From contig DASYYB010000030.1 in the NCBI GenBank assembly GCA_035934235.1, forward strand, positions 1-64,000: DNA of 64,000 nt. The letters run 5' to 3'. How positions within the stretch are numbered: the first letter of the stretch is position 1; every line of letters starts with the position of its first letter. Shown here piece by piece: positions 10,101-17,935 of the stretch. The notes below the pieces were generated by a model. That model searched no databases, was not told the DNA's origin, and saw nothing but the letters and a program-made list of their open reading frames with translations. The translations under genes and the position numbers were made by a program. Source of the DNA: REEB95 sp035934235. Lineage in GTDB: Bacteria; Pseudomonadota; Alphaproteobacteria; ATCC43930; CGMCC-115725.

Positions 10101-10370
10101 TCCGGCACGCTGGTTCCCGCCAATATTCTCAACACGGTGATCGGCGACATTCCGGTAATCGGCAGCCTGCTGGTCGGCGGCGAAGGGCAGGGCATCTTCG
10201 GCGCCAATTTCCGTGTCGCCGGCCCGATCAGCAATCCGCAAATCGCCGTCAATCCGCTGAGCGCAATCGCGCCCGGATTCCTGCGGAACCTGTTCCTGTT
10301 CAAGGCGTGGAACCCGGCGCCCAACGCGCCGCCGAAACCGGACTCGTCGACACCCGCCGGCAATCCTTAG
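7128..10370 (+). CDS. Large AsmA-like/YhdP-type membrane-anchored protein (DUF3971-like)
   Basis: A 1080-aa protein with one N-terminal transmembrane segment (about 36-60) and a long beta-rich periplasmic body. The C-terminal part (GEGQGIFGANFRVAGPISN) matches the AsmA/YhdP style. This superfamily of bridge-like proteins is implicated in moving phospholipids between the inner and outer membrane. The GTG at 7128 has GGGAG 10 nt upstream. An ATG at 7149 is the alternative and would shorten the protein by 7 residues. The start region overlaps the divergent glnE start, and the stop overlaps the convergent tyrS stop by 4 bp. Confidence 0.82.
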   Translation: MSNGGDDMSGAADNRPPQPARVPQHGQGRRPPHVRLARAIAVVVVVLVAIIAAMGGVAIWRLSRGPVVLDPVTPYLASALSSGPNGVLVTIDHTVLSWSNRRIHLFAQGVHLNQPVSGSHLTFRGMEIVLSPWALLQGRLAPSRVVLDRPVLRLVRAVDGSFRIAVGEQTAESDTAEFWGTRLTRDIAAPLGTGGPLQYLSKFEMSNATLIVDDKSLGVTWRADQADVVMERNATGVDGNMQLAVGIGGKRALLNARLAYRNTGELSVRIDFDGVDPALFASAAPALQPLGVVDLPVSGEMALGFDTKSFAIDVAFCDVRFGAGTLREADLPDGTAPVSGGALKASYNPTAGRVDIENLSLDLGGSKVVVEGEVDNLGSGLLAGGWPNAFDVSARLTAAAIPIDSLPHLWPEKVGPHTRHWITTRVHDGVIDSMNAVMALHVDVDAPKPVNVTRFDGTGSYRNLTIEYFPPLEPVRGVNGTVAFDRTHMDFAPISGHVFGGREVAASVKLYNLDTNDEMGDIDVTLSGPLRDALKVLDTKPLQYAKALGLDAEHASGDFTARIFFRLPLKHDLNFDEVEYRTEAQLSAVAVPHAFFNRDLSDGAFKMTLDRTALTLDGTAAIDGAPVKLTWLENLGKQVLRRRYTVQGRLDDAARTRLGFDFSDYATMHGPIDVALTYGLRADRRAEASVTADLKDATAEIPKVGWRKAAGQPAMAKFTLQLAGDQLTQVRNATLVGSGINARLSADFDKTGLSRVDIPLLVAGETNAQVTLARTGNSWTADLSGPSYDASGLLRDVSRPAAANPPPVAIHAKVGRLVLGPNRQLTDFSARLQSNGPHWTEAAIDGALAEGKKLTVRFGGANGPSKFDLTADDFGALLRALDVTGDIEGGTFAVKGDAVDQNGKRVLKGTFNGADYRLVHAPLFARLLTLTSFSGVSNLLAGGSGIPFKVLQGDMVYSAGGIKIDNMRAYGGAIGISANGTVDYDAGTLDASGTLVPANILNTVIGDIPVIGSLLVGGEGQGIFGANFRVAGPISNPQIAVNPLSAIAPGFLRNLFLFKAWNPAPNAPPKPDSSTPAGNP

Positions 10371-11620
10371 ACCGGTTTCACCAGCGCGTGGCGCTTCTTG
10401 CCGGCCGACAGCTTGATGACGCCGTCGGCGTTGAGATCGTCCAGCGACAGCGTCGCGTTTTCGTCGGTGACGACTTTGTCGTTGATGCGGGCGCCCCCGC
10501 CGCGGATGAGTCGCCGCGCCTCGCTCAGGCTCGGCGCCAGTCCGGCGCGCTGGAAGCACTGGATCGCCGGACGGCCGGCCTTTAGCTCGGTCTTGGGGAT
10601 TTCGGTCACCGGCAGGTCGGTGCCGATGCCGCCTTCGGCGAACACGCGATGCGCGGTTGCGGCCGCCTCGTCGGCCGCTTTGCGGCCGTGCGCCAGCGCC
10701 GTCGCCTCGGTCGCGAGCACGATCTTCGCCTGATTGATCTCCGTGTCGCGCAATGCCTCGAGTCGCCGGATTTCGTCCATCGGCAGGTCGGTGAACAATT
10801 TCAAGAACCGGCCGACATCGGCGTCCTCGGTGTTGCGCCAATATTGCCAGTAATCGTAGGACGAGAGCTTGTCGACGTTGAGCCAGACGGCGCCTTGCGC
10901 GGTCTTGCCCATCTTCACGCCGGATGCGGTGGTGACCAGCGGCGAGGTGACGCCATAAAGCGCGCGCTCTTCGGCCCGGCGTCCGAGCTCGACGCCCATG
11001 ACGATGTTGCCCCATTGGTCCGAGCCGCCCATTTGAACCGCGCATTTGTAGCGCCGCGCCAGCTCGATAAAGTCGTAGGCTTGCAAGACCATGTAATTGA
11101 ATTCGAGAAAGCTCAGCGGCTGCTCGCGCTCGAGCCGGAGCTTGACGCTGTCCATGCTCAGCATGCGGTTGACCGAGAAATGCCGGCCGTACTCGCGCAA
11201 AAACGGAATGTATTCGAGCCGGTCGAGCCATTCGGCGTTGTCGACCATCACCGCGTCGGCCTTGCCCGCGCCGAACTTGAGAAAGCGTTCGAAGACCCGG
11301 CGGATGCCGGCCATGTTGGCGGCGATTTCGGCTTCGCTGAGGATGCGGCGCGCCTCGTCCTTGCCCGAAGGATCGCCGACCTTGGTGGTGCCGCCGCCCA
11401 TGAGGACGATCGGCTTGTTGCCGGTCTTCTGCCAGAGCCGCAATAGCATGATCTGTAGCAGGCTGCCGACATGCAGGCTGTCGGCGGTACAATCGAAGCC
11501 GATATAGGATGTGACCGGCCCGGCGGCGAGCAGCCCATCGAGGCCGGGGCGGTCGGTGATCTGGTGGATGAAGCCGCGTTCCTCGGCGGCGGCAAGAAAG
11601 GCGGAGCGGACCTTGGTCAT
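10367..11620 (-). CDS. tyrS: Tyrosyl-tRNA synthetase
   Basis: Class I aminoacyl-tRNA synthetase charging tRNA-Tyr. Visible motifs are HVGS (about 50-53, HIGH-type), QMGGSDQWGN (substrate pocket), and KMGKT (about 236-240, KMSKS-type). A C-terminal S4 RNA-binding domain contains SEARRLIRGGGARI. The 417-aa length is standard. ATG 11620 is preferred because it gives the usual N-terminus; ATG 11638 would add six residues. The divergent anmK begins 66 bp away, so the two share a promoter region. Confidence 0.96.
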   Translation of the reverse strand: MTKVRSAFLAAAEERGFIHQITDRPGLDGLLAAGPVTSYIGFDCTADSLHVGSLLQIMLLRLWQKTGNKPIVLMGGGTTKVGDPSGKDEARRILSEAEIAANMAGIRRVFERFLKFGAGKADAVMVDNAEWLDRLEYIPFLREYGRHFSVNRMLSMDSVKLRLEREQPLSFLEFNYMVLQAYDFIELARRYKCAVQMGGSDQWGNIVMGVELGRRAEERALYGVTSPLVTTASGVKMGKTAQGAVWLNVDKLSSYDYWQYWRNTEDADVGRFLKLFTDLPMDEIRRLEALRDTEINQAKIVLATEATALAHGRKAADEAAATAHRVFAEGGIGTDLPVTEIPKTELKAGRPAIQCFQRAGLAPSLSEARRLIRGGGARINDKVVTDENATLSLDDLNADGVIKLSAGKKRHALVKPV

Positions 11621-11686
11621 GGGGATTGCGTCTAGCATACCGGCGGCGTGCCGTCAGCCGGCGTGCGGCCGTTGGAGAGTCGCGGC

Positions 11687-12757
11687 ATGACCTTGGCGAT
11701 CGGCCTGATGAGCGGCACGTCGATCGACGGTATCGACGTGGCGGCGATCGAAACCGACGGGCTGCGCGCCGTCGTGCCGCGCGGCGCGCTGACGGTTCCC
11801 TATGAACCCGTCTTGCGCGCGCGGATCCGCTCGGCGCTCGGCGGCAAGGGCGAGATCGCGGCGATCGAGGCGGAAATGACCGAGGCGCATGCGCGTGCGG
11901 TGGCAATTCTGGTCCACGAGCACGGGCTGCGCGACGCGTCGCTGGTCGGCTTTCATGGCCATACGGTGTTGCACCGGCCGTGGGAGCGCCGCACCTGGCA
12001 GATCGGCGACGGCGCGCTGTTGGCGCGGCTGACCGGACTCGATGTGGTCAACGACTTCCGCGCAGCCGATGTGGCATCGGGCGGGCAGGGGGCGCCGCTT
12101 GTTCCGCTGTTTCATCAAGCGCTCGCTGCCGGCCTCGAACGGCCGCTGGCGGTAGTGAATATTGGCGGCGTCGCCAACGTCACCTGGCTCGGGCCGGGCG
12201 ACGACCAGGTGCTGGCGTTCGACGCCGGCCCCGGCAACGCGCTGATCGACGACTGGGCGATGACCCACACCGGGCGGCCGCTCGACGAGAGCGGCGCGTT
12301 GGCGCGCGTCGGCAAGCCCGATACGCAGCACGTCGCGCGTTTTCTCGCGCATCCATTCTTCACCGCGCCACCGCCGAAATCGCTCGATCGCGACGATTTC
12401 GTCCGCTTCGTGCCTGAAGGATCGTCGTCGGCAGACGGCGCCGCGACGCTGACGGCCATGACAGTCGCAGGAATCGCGGCCGCACGCCGGCATTTTCCGG
12501 CGCCTGCCGAGCGCTGGCTGGTGACCGGCGGTGGCCGCCGCAATCCCGTGCTCATGGCGTCGCTGGCGGTACAGCTCGACGCGCCGGTGGCGCCGGTCGA
12601 GCAAGCGGGTTGGGACGGCGACGCGCTCGAAGCGCAGGCTTTCGCCTATCTCGCCGTCCGGTCGGTGAAAGGTCTGCCGTTGAGCTTGCCGCAAACCACG
12701 GGCGTCGCAACGCCAACCACTGGCGGCCGGTTGCACCGCGCGGCGCGGCGGCCCTAG
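11687..12757 (+). CDS. anmK: Anhydro-N-acetylmuramic acid kinase
   Basis: Cytoplasmic sugar kinase of peptidoglycan recycling: it phosphorylates 1,6-anhydro-MurNAc while opening the ring to give MurNAc-6-phosphate. The diagnostic N-terminus GLMSGTSIDGID, the DFRAADVASGGQGAPLVP segment and the VTGGGRRNP phosphate loop are all present; 356 aa is normal. The ATG at 11687 is preceded by GGAGAG at good spacing. An in-frame GTG at 11648 is less likely. A soluble lytic transglycosylase that makes the anhydro-sugar substrate is encoded at 50.3 kb. The stop overlaps rpoH by 4 bp (convergent). Confidence 0.95.
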   Translation: MTLAIGLMSGTSIDGIDVAAIETDGLRAVVPRGALTVPYEPVLRARIRSALGGKGEIAAIEAEMTEAHARAVAILVHEHGLRDASLVGFHGHTVLHRPWERRTWQIGDGALLARLTGLDVVNDFRAADVASGGQGAPLVPLFHQALAAGLERPLAVVNIGGVANVTWLGPGDDQVLAFDAGPGNALIDDWAMTHTGRPLDESGALARVGKPDTQHVARFLAHPFFTAPPPKSLDRDDFVRFVPEGSSSADGAATLTAMTVAGIAAARRHFPAPAERWLVTGGGRRNPVLMASLAVQLDAPVAPVEQAGWDGDALEAQAFAYLAVRSVKGLPLSLPQTTGVATPTTGGRLHRAARRP

Positions 12758-13650
12758 GCGGCCGGCGTCTCGGCCGCCGGGCGACGATCCAGCGCCTTGG
12801 CCTTGATCGCTTTCTGCAACTTCTCGAACGCGCGTACCTCGATCTGGCGTACGCGCTCGCGCGAAATGCCGTAGCGCTGCGACAAATCCTCGAGGGTCGC
12901 CGGCTCGTCCTTGAGCCGGCGCTCGACAAGGATGTCGCGCTCGCGGGCGGTCAGATGGGTCATGGCGGCGCGCAGCAGGTCGCGCCGCAGGCCGAGCTCC
13001 TGGCGGTCGCCCAGTCGGGTTTCCTGCGTTGGGCCTTCGTCGACCAGCCAGTCCTGCCACTCGCCGTCGCCATCCGCGCGCAGCGGCGCGTTCAGCGAAT
13101 TGTCGGGCGCGCTGAGCCGGCGGTTCATGTTGACGACGTCGGACTCCGGCACCGCGAGTTCCTTGGCGATGCGCTTGACGTTTTCCGGCGACAGGTCGCC
13201 GTCCTCGATTGCTTGGAGGTGGCCCTTGATCTTGCGCAGATTGAAAAACAGCTTCTTCTGTGCCGCCGTGGTGCCCATTTTCACCAGCGACCAGGAATGC
13301 AGCACGTATTCCTGGATCGCGGCGCGGATCCACCACATGGCATAGGTGGCCAGCCGGAAGCCGCGGTCGGGGTCGAAGCGCTTGACCGCCTGCATCATGC
13401 CGACATTGCCCTCGGAGATGAGCTCCGACAGGGGAAGGCCGTAGCCGCGATAGCCCATGGCGATCTTGGCCACCAGCCGCAAATGACTGGTGACAAGCTT
13501 GTGCGCCGCATCCTTGTCGCCATGCTCGCGCCAGCGTTTGGCGAGCATGTACTCCTCCTCCGGCGCCAGCATCGGAAACCGGCGGATTTCCTCGAGATAA
13601 CGCGCAAGATTGCCCTCGCGCGCGACAGACGGCAGGGCGTGAGTAGCCAT
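12754..13650 (-). CDS. rpoH: RNA polymerase heat-shock sigma factor RpoH (sigma-32)
   Basis: Group 3 sigma factor of 298 aa. Region 2 contains the RpoH-conserved MWWIRAAIQEYVL. The RpoH box follows in QKKLFFNLRKIK, and region 4 ends with GISRERVRQIEVRAFEKL. It directs transcription of chaperone and protease genes. It lies 61 bp downstream of rluD in the same orientation. That gap has an AAGGA ribosome site and a small palindrome TCTAG-T-CTAGA, so an own promoter is possible. Alphaproteobacteria often carry more than one rpoH copy; which one this is cannot be told here. Confidence 0.96.
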   Translation of the reverse strand: MATHALPSVAREGNLARYLEEIRRFPMLAPEEEYMLAKRWREHGDKDAAHKLVTSHLRLVAKIAMGYRGYGLPLSELISEGNVGMMQAVKRFDPDRGFRLATYAMWWIRAAIQEYVLHSWSLVKMGTTAAQKKLFFNLRKIKGHLQAIEDGDLSPENVKRIAKELAVPESDVVNMNRRLSAPDNSLNAPLRADGDGEWQDWLVDEGPTQETRLGDRQELGLRRDLLRAAMTHLTARERDILVERRLKDEPATLEDLSQRYGISRERVRQIEVRAFEKLQKAIKAKALDRRPAAETPAA

Positions 13651-13711
13651 TGCGGGCGGAATCCTTCCTTCTGGATGGAAATCTTAGTGGTGCACTCGGG
13701 TATTGTCTAGT

Positions 13712-14692
13712 CTAGATTTCCTCTAAGGTATGTAACAAAGAGGTGATCTTGCTTGGTAAGGCGCTTTTGAATTCCCGGTATTCGCCGGTCGCCGGGTGGC
13801 GGAAGCCCAGGAGATAAGCATGCAGGGCCTGGCGTCCAAGACCGCTTGCCGCAGCCTTGGCCGCCGGCGGCAGCTTGGCCAGCCGGGCCGCAATGTGCCG
13901 CCCTTTGTAAACCGGGTCGCCTAATACCGGGTTCCCCTTGGCCAGCAAATGGACCCGGATTTGGTGGGTCCGGCCGCTACCCAGCCGGCATTCGATCAGC
14001 GCCGCGGCGGTGCCGAAATTCTTCATTACCTGATAGCGCGTCGTCGCCGCCTTGCCGGTCGCGACCACCGCCATGGTCTTGCGGTCGCGCGGATTGCGGC
14101 CGATCGCGCCGACGATCTCGCCGCTCTTAGGTGCAGGCACGCCCCAGACGATGGCGTAGTAGGCGCGCGTTACTCGGCGGGCGGCAAAATCGGCGGACAA
14201 GGCGCGATGGACCGCTTCGGTCTTGGCGATCACCATAACGCCGCTTGTGTCCTTATCGAGACGATGGACGATGCCCGGACGCTTGACGCCGCCGATGCCG
14301 GCCAGGCTGTCGCCGCAATGGGCGAGCAGCGCGTTGACCAAGGTGCGGTCCGGATTGCCGGGAGCGGGATGCACCACCAGGCCGGCGGGCTTATCGAGGA
14401 CGAGGAGATGCGCGTCCTCGAACAGGATCGTGAGATCCATCGCCTGCGGCTCGATCACGCCCGACGTCGGCGGTGGCACGGCGACGGCAAAGATCTGACC
14501 GGATTTGACTTTGAAGGCCGGATCGCTGACCGGCTTGCCATCGAATTGGACCTGACCCTGTTCGATGAGGCGCTTCAGGCGCGACCGCGACAGATCGCCA
14601 AAATGGCTGGCAAGCACGCGATCAAGGCGGTTTCCGGCCTCGTCGGGCGCCACCGTGGTGTGTCGGATATCGCTACTTGTTTCGACGGCCAT
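13712..14692 (-). CDS. rluD: RluD-type 23S rRNA pseudouridine synthase
   Basis: RluA-family enzyme that converts specific uridines of 23S rRNA helix 69 to pseudouridine. It has an N-terminal S4 domain (about 18-65) and the catalytic Asp146 in HRLDKDTSG. The 326-aa length fits. The open frame runs further upstream to 15007, but that part is antisense to the next gene and reads as low-complexity, so ATG 14692 is used. The divergent small membrane-protein gene begins within 25 bp. rpoH follows downstream. Confidence 0.94.
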   Translation of the reverse strand: MAVETSSDIRHTTVAPDEAGNRLDRVLASHFGDLSRSRLKRLIEQGQVQFDGKPVSDPAFKVKSGQIFAVAVPPPTSGVIEPQAMDLTILFEDAHLLVLDKPAGLVVHPAPGNPDRTLVNALLAHCGDSLAGIGGVKRPGIVHRLDKDTSGVMVIAKTEAVHRALSADFAARRVTRAYYAIVWGVPAPKSGEIVGAIGRNPRDRKTMAVVATGKAATTRYQVMKNFGTAAALIECRLGSGRTHQIRVHLLAKGNPVLGDPVYKGRHIAARLAKLPPAAKAAASGLGRQALHAYLLGFRHPATGEYREFKSALPSKITSLLHTLEEI

Positions 14693-14714
14693 GGTCGCTA
14701 AATTGGCTCCGAAA

Positions 14715-15020
14715 ATGCGCGCTCTCAAGCTTCTGGTGATCGTCCTCGGCGTGCTGCTGCTCGCGGGCGTCGGGGTCCTGGCGGCGGCGGTGGTCTGGCG
14801 CGTCGACCATGGCCATCCATTGTCGGCCAAACCGGCGCCGGCCGTAGCCGCACAGCGCATCGCCCTGCCAGCGGGCGCCAAGGTGGTCGCCACCGACGTT
14901 GACGCTGGTCGCTTGGTCGCGCGTATCGAACTGCCCGGTGGCGGCGTCCGTGTCCTCGTTTTCGATCTCGCGACCGGCAGCGAGGTCGCGACCATCGATT
15001 TGGTCACTCAAGCGCCGTAA
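14715..15020 (+). CDS. Small membrane-anchored protein (DUF6476-like)
   Basis: A 101-aa protein with one strong N-terminal membrane helix (about 4-27) and a short periplasmic beta-rich tail ending GSEVATIDLVTQAP. The layout and the position next to rluD resemble the alphaproteobacterial DUF6476 family as I remember it; no function is known. ATG 14715 places the helix right at the N-terminus. ATG 14691, which overlaps the rluD start codon, would add eight residues. High GC and no clear ribosome site at either start. Confidence 0.6.
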   Translation: MRALKLLVIVLGVLLLAGVGVLAAAVVWRVDHGHPLSAKPAPAVAAQRIALPAGAKVVATDVDAGRLVARIELPGGGVRVLVFDLATGSEVATIDLVTQAP

Positions 15021-15169
15021 CGCGGATTCATTGGCGATTTTTCGGCGCCGTCGCCGCACTTTTACTATTTGTTCGGATGTCTGAAGCGTCGGTGCTCAAC
15101 GTGGCAGATCGACCGGCGTGTGATCGCCGTCACGAGCGCGGGAAAATTTACCTTTCCGTGAATTTTGTC

Positions 15170-15197
15170 TTGCATCGTAGCGTGATGAGCGTATCTA
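15170..15197 (+). promoter_or_regulatory. Candidate sigma-70-type promoter of the decarboxylase leader
   Basis: TTGCAT (15170-15175) and TATCTA (15192-15197) are separated by 16 bp. Transcription would begin near 15205 and run through the structured leader into the decarboxylase gene. Assigned by eye from consensus similarity and position. Confidence 0.5.
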
Positions 15198-15204
15198 AAG
15201 TGTG

Positions 15205-15516
15205 CGACGCACTCGCACGTGCCTATGGCCCATCGTGGTTATGCAACGACGTAACGCGTCCTTTTTGGAAGAACCGGTCGTCGTGGACCGGTGCCGAGAG
15301 GGAAGACGATATGGTTGCTATCCAACGCGGGGCGCACGCGCTCCGTTCTGAAGCCCTCAACGGGTCAGCCGGGGCCGCTCTCAGCGTCTCCTCGAGCCCC
15401 CTGAATTGAGCAAACCGTTCTGGCTTGGAGCCGCGCTGTCCAGCGGACGGCGTTCCCTTCATCTGATGGCGCATCGCCGGCACCGATGCGGCTGCGCCCG
15501 TTCGTAGGATACGGAG
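15205..15516 (+). ncRNA. speF-type leader element of the ornithine decarboxylase gene
   Basis: A leader of about 310 nt precedes an alphaproteobacterial ornithine/lysine decarboxylase gene. That is exactly where the conserved speF element described by comparative genomics in alphaproteobacteria is found. Structure seen directly: a perfect 7-bp hairpin with arms 15273-15279 and 15286-15292, a strong ribosome site AGAGGGA (about 15297-15303), a 32-codon ORF at 15311, and a second perfect 7-bp hairpin with arms 15470-15476 and 15484-15490 just upstream of the decarboxylase start. It is presumably a polyamine- or translation-responsive control region. The match to the family was made from memory of position and motif. 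Confidence 0.72.
15311..15409 (+). CDS. Upstream ORF (leader peptide, 32 aa) in the decarboxylase leader
   Basis: ATG 15311 follows AGAGGGA at ideal spacing and opens a 32-codon frame ending at TGA 15407-15409, 107 nt before the decarboxylase ATG. The peptide (MVAIQRGAHALRSEAL...) is Ala/Ser-rich, with no hydrophobic helix. It sits between the two leader hairpins, so ribosome passage could change the downstream fold. In E. coli an unrelated leader peptide (speFL) senses ornithine; a similar role here is inference. The same frame is open from 15077, but only the 15311 start has a ribosome site. Confidence 0.6.
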   Translation: MVAIQRGAHALRSEALNGSAGAALSVSSSPLN

Positions 15517-16656
15517 ATGCGAGAAACCAATAAGAAGATCGCCAAGTTTCTGGCGGAGGCCCAACCCGAAACCCCGTGCCTGGTCATCGACCTCGATGTC
15601 GTCGGCCAAGCCTATAAAGTATTACGGCGTTACCTGCCGCTGGCCCGGGTGTTCTATGCCGTGAAGGCGAATCCGGCGCCCGAGGTCCTCGGCATGTTGA
15701 AGGATTTGGGCTCGAGCTTCGACGTTGCGAGTCGCGCTGAAACCGATTTGTGCCTCGATCGCGGCATCGCCGCCGACAACATTTCTTTCGGCAACACCAT
15801 CAAGAAAGAGCGCGACATCGCCTATGCCTACGAGAAGGGCGTTCGCCTCTTTGCCTTCGACAGCGAGCCCGAACTCGAGAAGCTCAGCCGCACCGCGCCC
15901 GGCGCGCGCGTGTTCTGCCGCATCCTCGTCGAATGCACCGGCGCCGATTGGCCGTTGTCGCGCAAGTTCGGCTGTGCGCCGGAGATGGCGGTCGACTTGT
16001 TGCGGCGGGCGCGCGACCTCGGGCTCGATCCGTACGGCATTTCGTTCCACGTCGGCTCGCAGCAAACTGATCTCAACCAGTGGGACGGTGCCATCGAACG
16101 AGCGGCGCGCATGTTCTCGCTGCTGGCCGAGACCGATATCAACTTGCGCATGGTCAATATCGGCGGCGGCTTCCCGGCGCATTACCGCGGCGACGTGCCG
16201 GCGGTTGTGAACTATGCGAACGCCGTGATGGCGGCGATGACCAAGCATTTCGGCAACAACCTGCCGGAGTTGATCGTCGAGCCCGGCCGCTCGATCGTCG
16301 GTGATGCCGGCGTGATTCAAAGCGAAGTCGTGCTGATCTCGCGCAAGTCGGCGAAAGACCCGAAGCGCTGGGTCTATCTCGACGTCGGCAAGTTCAACGG
16401 CTTGGCCGAGACGATGGACGAAGCGATCAAGTACAAGATCAAGACGCCGGCCGATGGCGGTCCGCGCGGTCCGACGGTGATTGCCGGTCCGACCTGCGAC
16501 TCGGCAGACATCCTGTACGAGCGCACGGTCTATCGGCTGCCGGTCGATCTCAAGGTCGGCGACAAGGTCGAGATCCTGTCGACGGGCGCCTATACCTCGA
16601 CCTACGCATCGGTCGGATTCAACGGCTTCGCGCCGCTGAAGACCTATTGCATCTGA
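15517..16656 (+). CDS. Ornithine (or lysine/ornithine) decarboxylase, alanine-racemase fold
   Basis: PLP enzyme of fold type III that decarboxylates ornithine to putrescine, the entry step of polyamine synthesis; some relatives also take lysine. The cofactor Lys50 is in FYAVKANPAP, the glycine-rich phosphate loop is NIGGGFP, followed by EPGRSIVGDAG, and the active-site Cys is in GPTCDSADI. The 379-aa size is that of the compact alphaproteobacterial enzyme. AGGA precedes the ATG by 8 nt. Expression is probably controlled by the long leader. The 3' end overlaps the convergent DUF1194 gene by 13 bp. Substrate preference cannot be read from the sequence. Confidence 0.92.
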   Translation: MRETNKKIAKFLAEAQPETPCLVIDLDVVGQAYKVLRRYLPLARVFYAVKANPAPEVLGMLKDLGSSFDVASRAETDLCLDRGIAADNISFGNTIKKERDIAYAYEKGVRLFAFDSEPELEKLSRTAPGARVFCRILVECTGADWPLSRKFGCAPEMAVDLLRRARDLGLDPYGISFHVGSQQTDLNQWDGAIERAARMFSLLAETDINLRMVNIGGGFPAHYRGDVPAVVNYANAVMAAMTKHFGNNLPELIVEPGRSIVGDAGVIQSEVVLISRKSAKDPKRWVYLDVGKFNGLAETMDEAIKYKIKTPADGGPRGPTVIAGPTCDSADILYERTVYRLPVDLKVGDKVEILSTGAYTSTYASVGFNGFAPLKTYCI

Positions 16657-17387
16657 GCGAACGTTCTCGCGGGTGCTGACTCGGCCGGGCCTTGCGCCCG
16701 GCCGAAGCGTTTCAGGGGCAGCGCTCTGCCGGCAATCTCATTGATCAGCTTCTCCTGCATCGCTTGGGCGAAGGATTTGTAGCCCTGCACGTCGAGCAGG
16801 AACGAACCCCGGCCGCCGACCACGTTCTGGTCGTAATAGCTCGACAGCCATGACTCGTTCTGGAGAATGGCGAGGCCGTTGATCGTGATGCCTTGCACCA
16901 CCAGCACATCGCGGACATCGGCGGGTTTGGGTCCGATATTGGCGATGCCGTCGCCCGACAAATCGATGACCCGGCGCGCTGGGTGATCGTCGAGCGTCTT
17001 GAACGCCGCTGCCGCGGCCAACAGCGCATCGCCGATGGAAGTCAAACCGCCTGAGGTGCGATGCGCCGCGCGTACCTGCGCGGCAAAAGCTTCCCCGGAT
17101 GCTTTGTCGAATACCCGCGTCCACGGCGCAATTACGATCTGCTTGTCGCGGTCAGACCACTCGATCACGGTGACGTCGATGGCTCTATTCGGTCCGCCGG
17201 CGATGGCGGAAAGCACCGCCGGGGTCTCGAATGCCCGCGCGATTCCCTCGTGCTGGAGTCGATACTCGCCGGGATCGATACTGCCCGAAACGTCGATCGC
17301 CATGACGAGGGCAAGATCAGACTCGGCGGCGCAGGCCGGCGAGGCTGCCAGAAACAGGAAAGCCGCAAACCAAACCACGAACGTCAT
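16644..17387 (-). CDS. Secreted von Willebrand factor A-like protein (DUF1194 family)
   Basis: A signal peptide (ATG 17387, cleavage after SPACA) is followed by a VWA fold with an intact MIDAS motif DVSGS at 32-36 and LSGDGIANIG further on. Family proteins of about 250 aa are common in alphaproteobacteria and have no assigned function; they presumably bind a divalent metal and a protein partner in the periplasm. The frame is open to 17456, but that would bury the signal peptide behind a Cys-rich stretch. It is divergent from the small secreted protein at 17467. Confidence 0.8.
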   Translation of the reverse strand: MTFVVWFAAFLFLAASPACAAESDLALVMAIDVSGSIDPGEYRLQHEGIARAFETPAVLSAIAGGPNRAIDVTVIEWSDRDKQIVIAPWTRVFDKASGEAFAAQVRAAHRTSGGLTSIGDALLAAAAAFKTLDDHPARRVIDLSGDGIANIGPKPADVRDVLVVQGITINGLAILQNESWLSSYYDQNVVGGRGSFLLDVQGYKSFAQAMQEKLINEIAGRALPLKRFGRAQGPAESAPARTFAQMQ

Positions 17388-17466
17388 GGACGGCAGCAAA
17401 CAGCAAACCCCTCCTTTTGGCGAGCAATGCTTGCAGCAGCGCGGCGAGGCCAACATAATCGGGCCG

Positions 17467-17919
17467 ATGCTGCGTTTAGCCTTCGTGCTGATGGCTGCTT
17501 GTGCCGTGCTCGGATTTGCGCGGCTGGCGCCGGCGGCTGAGTTGCTCTCGTCGCAGAATTGCGCGGCGATCGCTTTTCATCCGGTTGCGCCGGGAACCAA
17601 CGACGGCCAACAGGAAGCCGGCTATTACAAATCGCGGCTGGGCCGGATCGAAGTCCGCGCGTCAGTCAAGGGCGGCGCGGTGACGCGGTATTATGTCTCG
17701 CTCGACGGTGCGGTGCTCGCGCCGCTGCGTGCGGCGCTGCCGCCGTTGGTAGCGGCCTGTGCCAAGGCCAAGAGATTGACGCCGCCGCTTCATGCGGACG
17801 GCAGCTGCGTCGGCGACCGCCTCGTGGTGCTGATCGCCGACACTGAGGGTCATCATTATCTGCTGCTTTACGCGCGCCACGGTCACGCGTGGCATTTCTG
17901 CAGCGCCGGCCGCGCCTGA
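17467..17919 (+). CDS. Small secreted protein of unknown function
   Basis: A 150-aa protein with a signal peptide (hydrophobic core from residue 3, likely cleavage after APAAE or nearby). The mature part has four scattered Cys (NCAAI, AACAK, GSCVG, FCSAG), so two disulphides are possible, and a His-rich C-terminal segment (EGHHYLLLYARHGHAWHF). I do not recognise the family. It is divergent from the DUF1194 gene, 79 bp apart, and convergent with the S41 protease gene. Confidence 0.62.
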   Translation: MLRLAFVLMAACAVLGFARLAPAAELLSSQNCAAIAFHPVAPGTNDGQQEAGYYKSRLGRIEVRASVKGGAVTRYYVSLDGAVLAPLRAALPPLVAACAKAKRLTPPLHADGSCVGDRLVVLIADTEGHHYLLLYARHGHAWHFCSAGRA

Positions 17920-17935
17920 CGCCGACGCGGTTCGA

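Noticed and set aside
8973..11906. 977-codon minus-strand ORF across the AsmA-like gene end and tyrS
   Set aside because: Its sequence is Arg/Ala/Pro-rich and it spans two genuine genes with clear motifs in other frames.
11654..13336. 560-codon minus-strand ORF across anmK and rpoH
   Set aside because: No recognisable domain, and both anmK and rpoH are secure in other frames.
14693..15007. N-terminal extension of the RluD reading frame
   Set aside because: The added 105 residues are Thr/Ser/Arg low-complexity and antisense to the small membrane-protein gene. RluD homologs start at 14692.
15077..15310. Long version (110 codons) of the leader ORF before the decarboxylase gene
   Set aside because: It runs across the promoter-like sequence and the first leader hairpin and has no ribosome site. 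The 32-codon version at 15311 has one.
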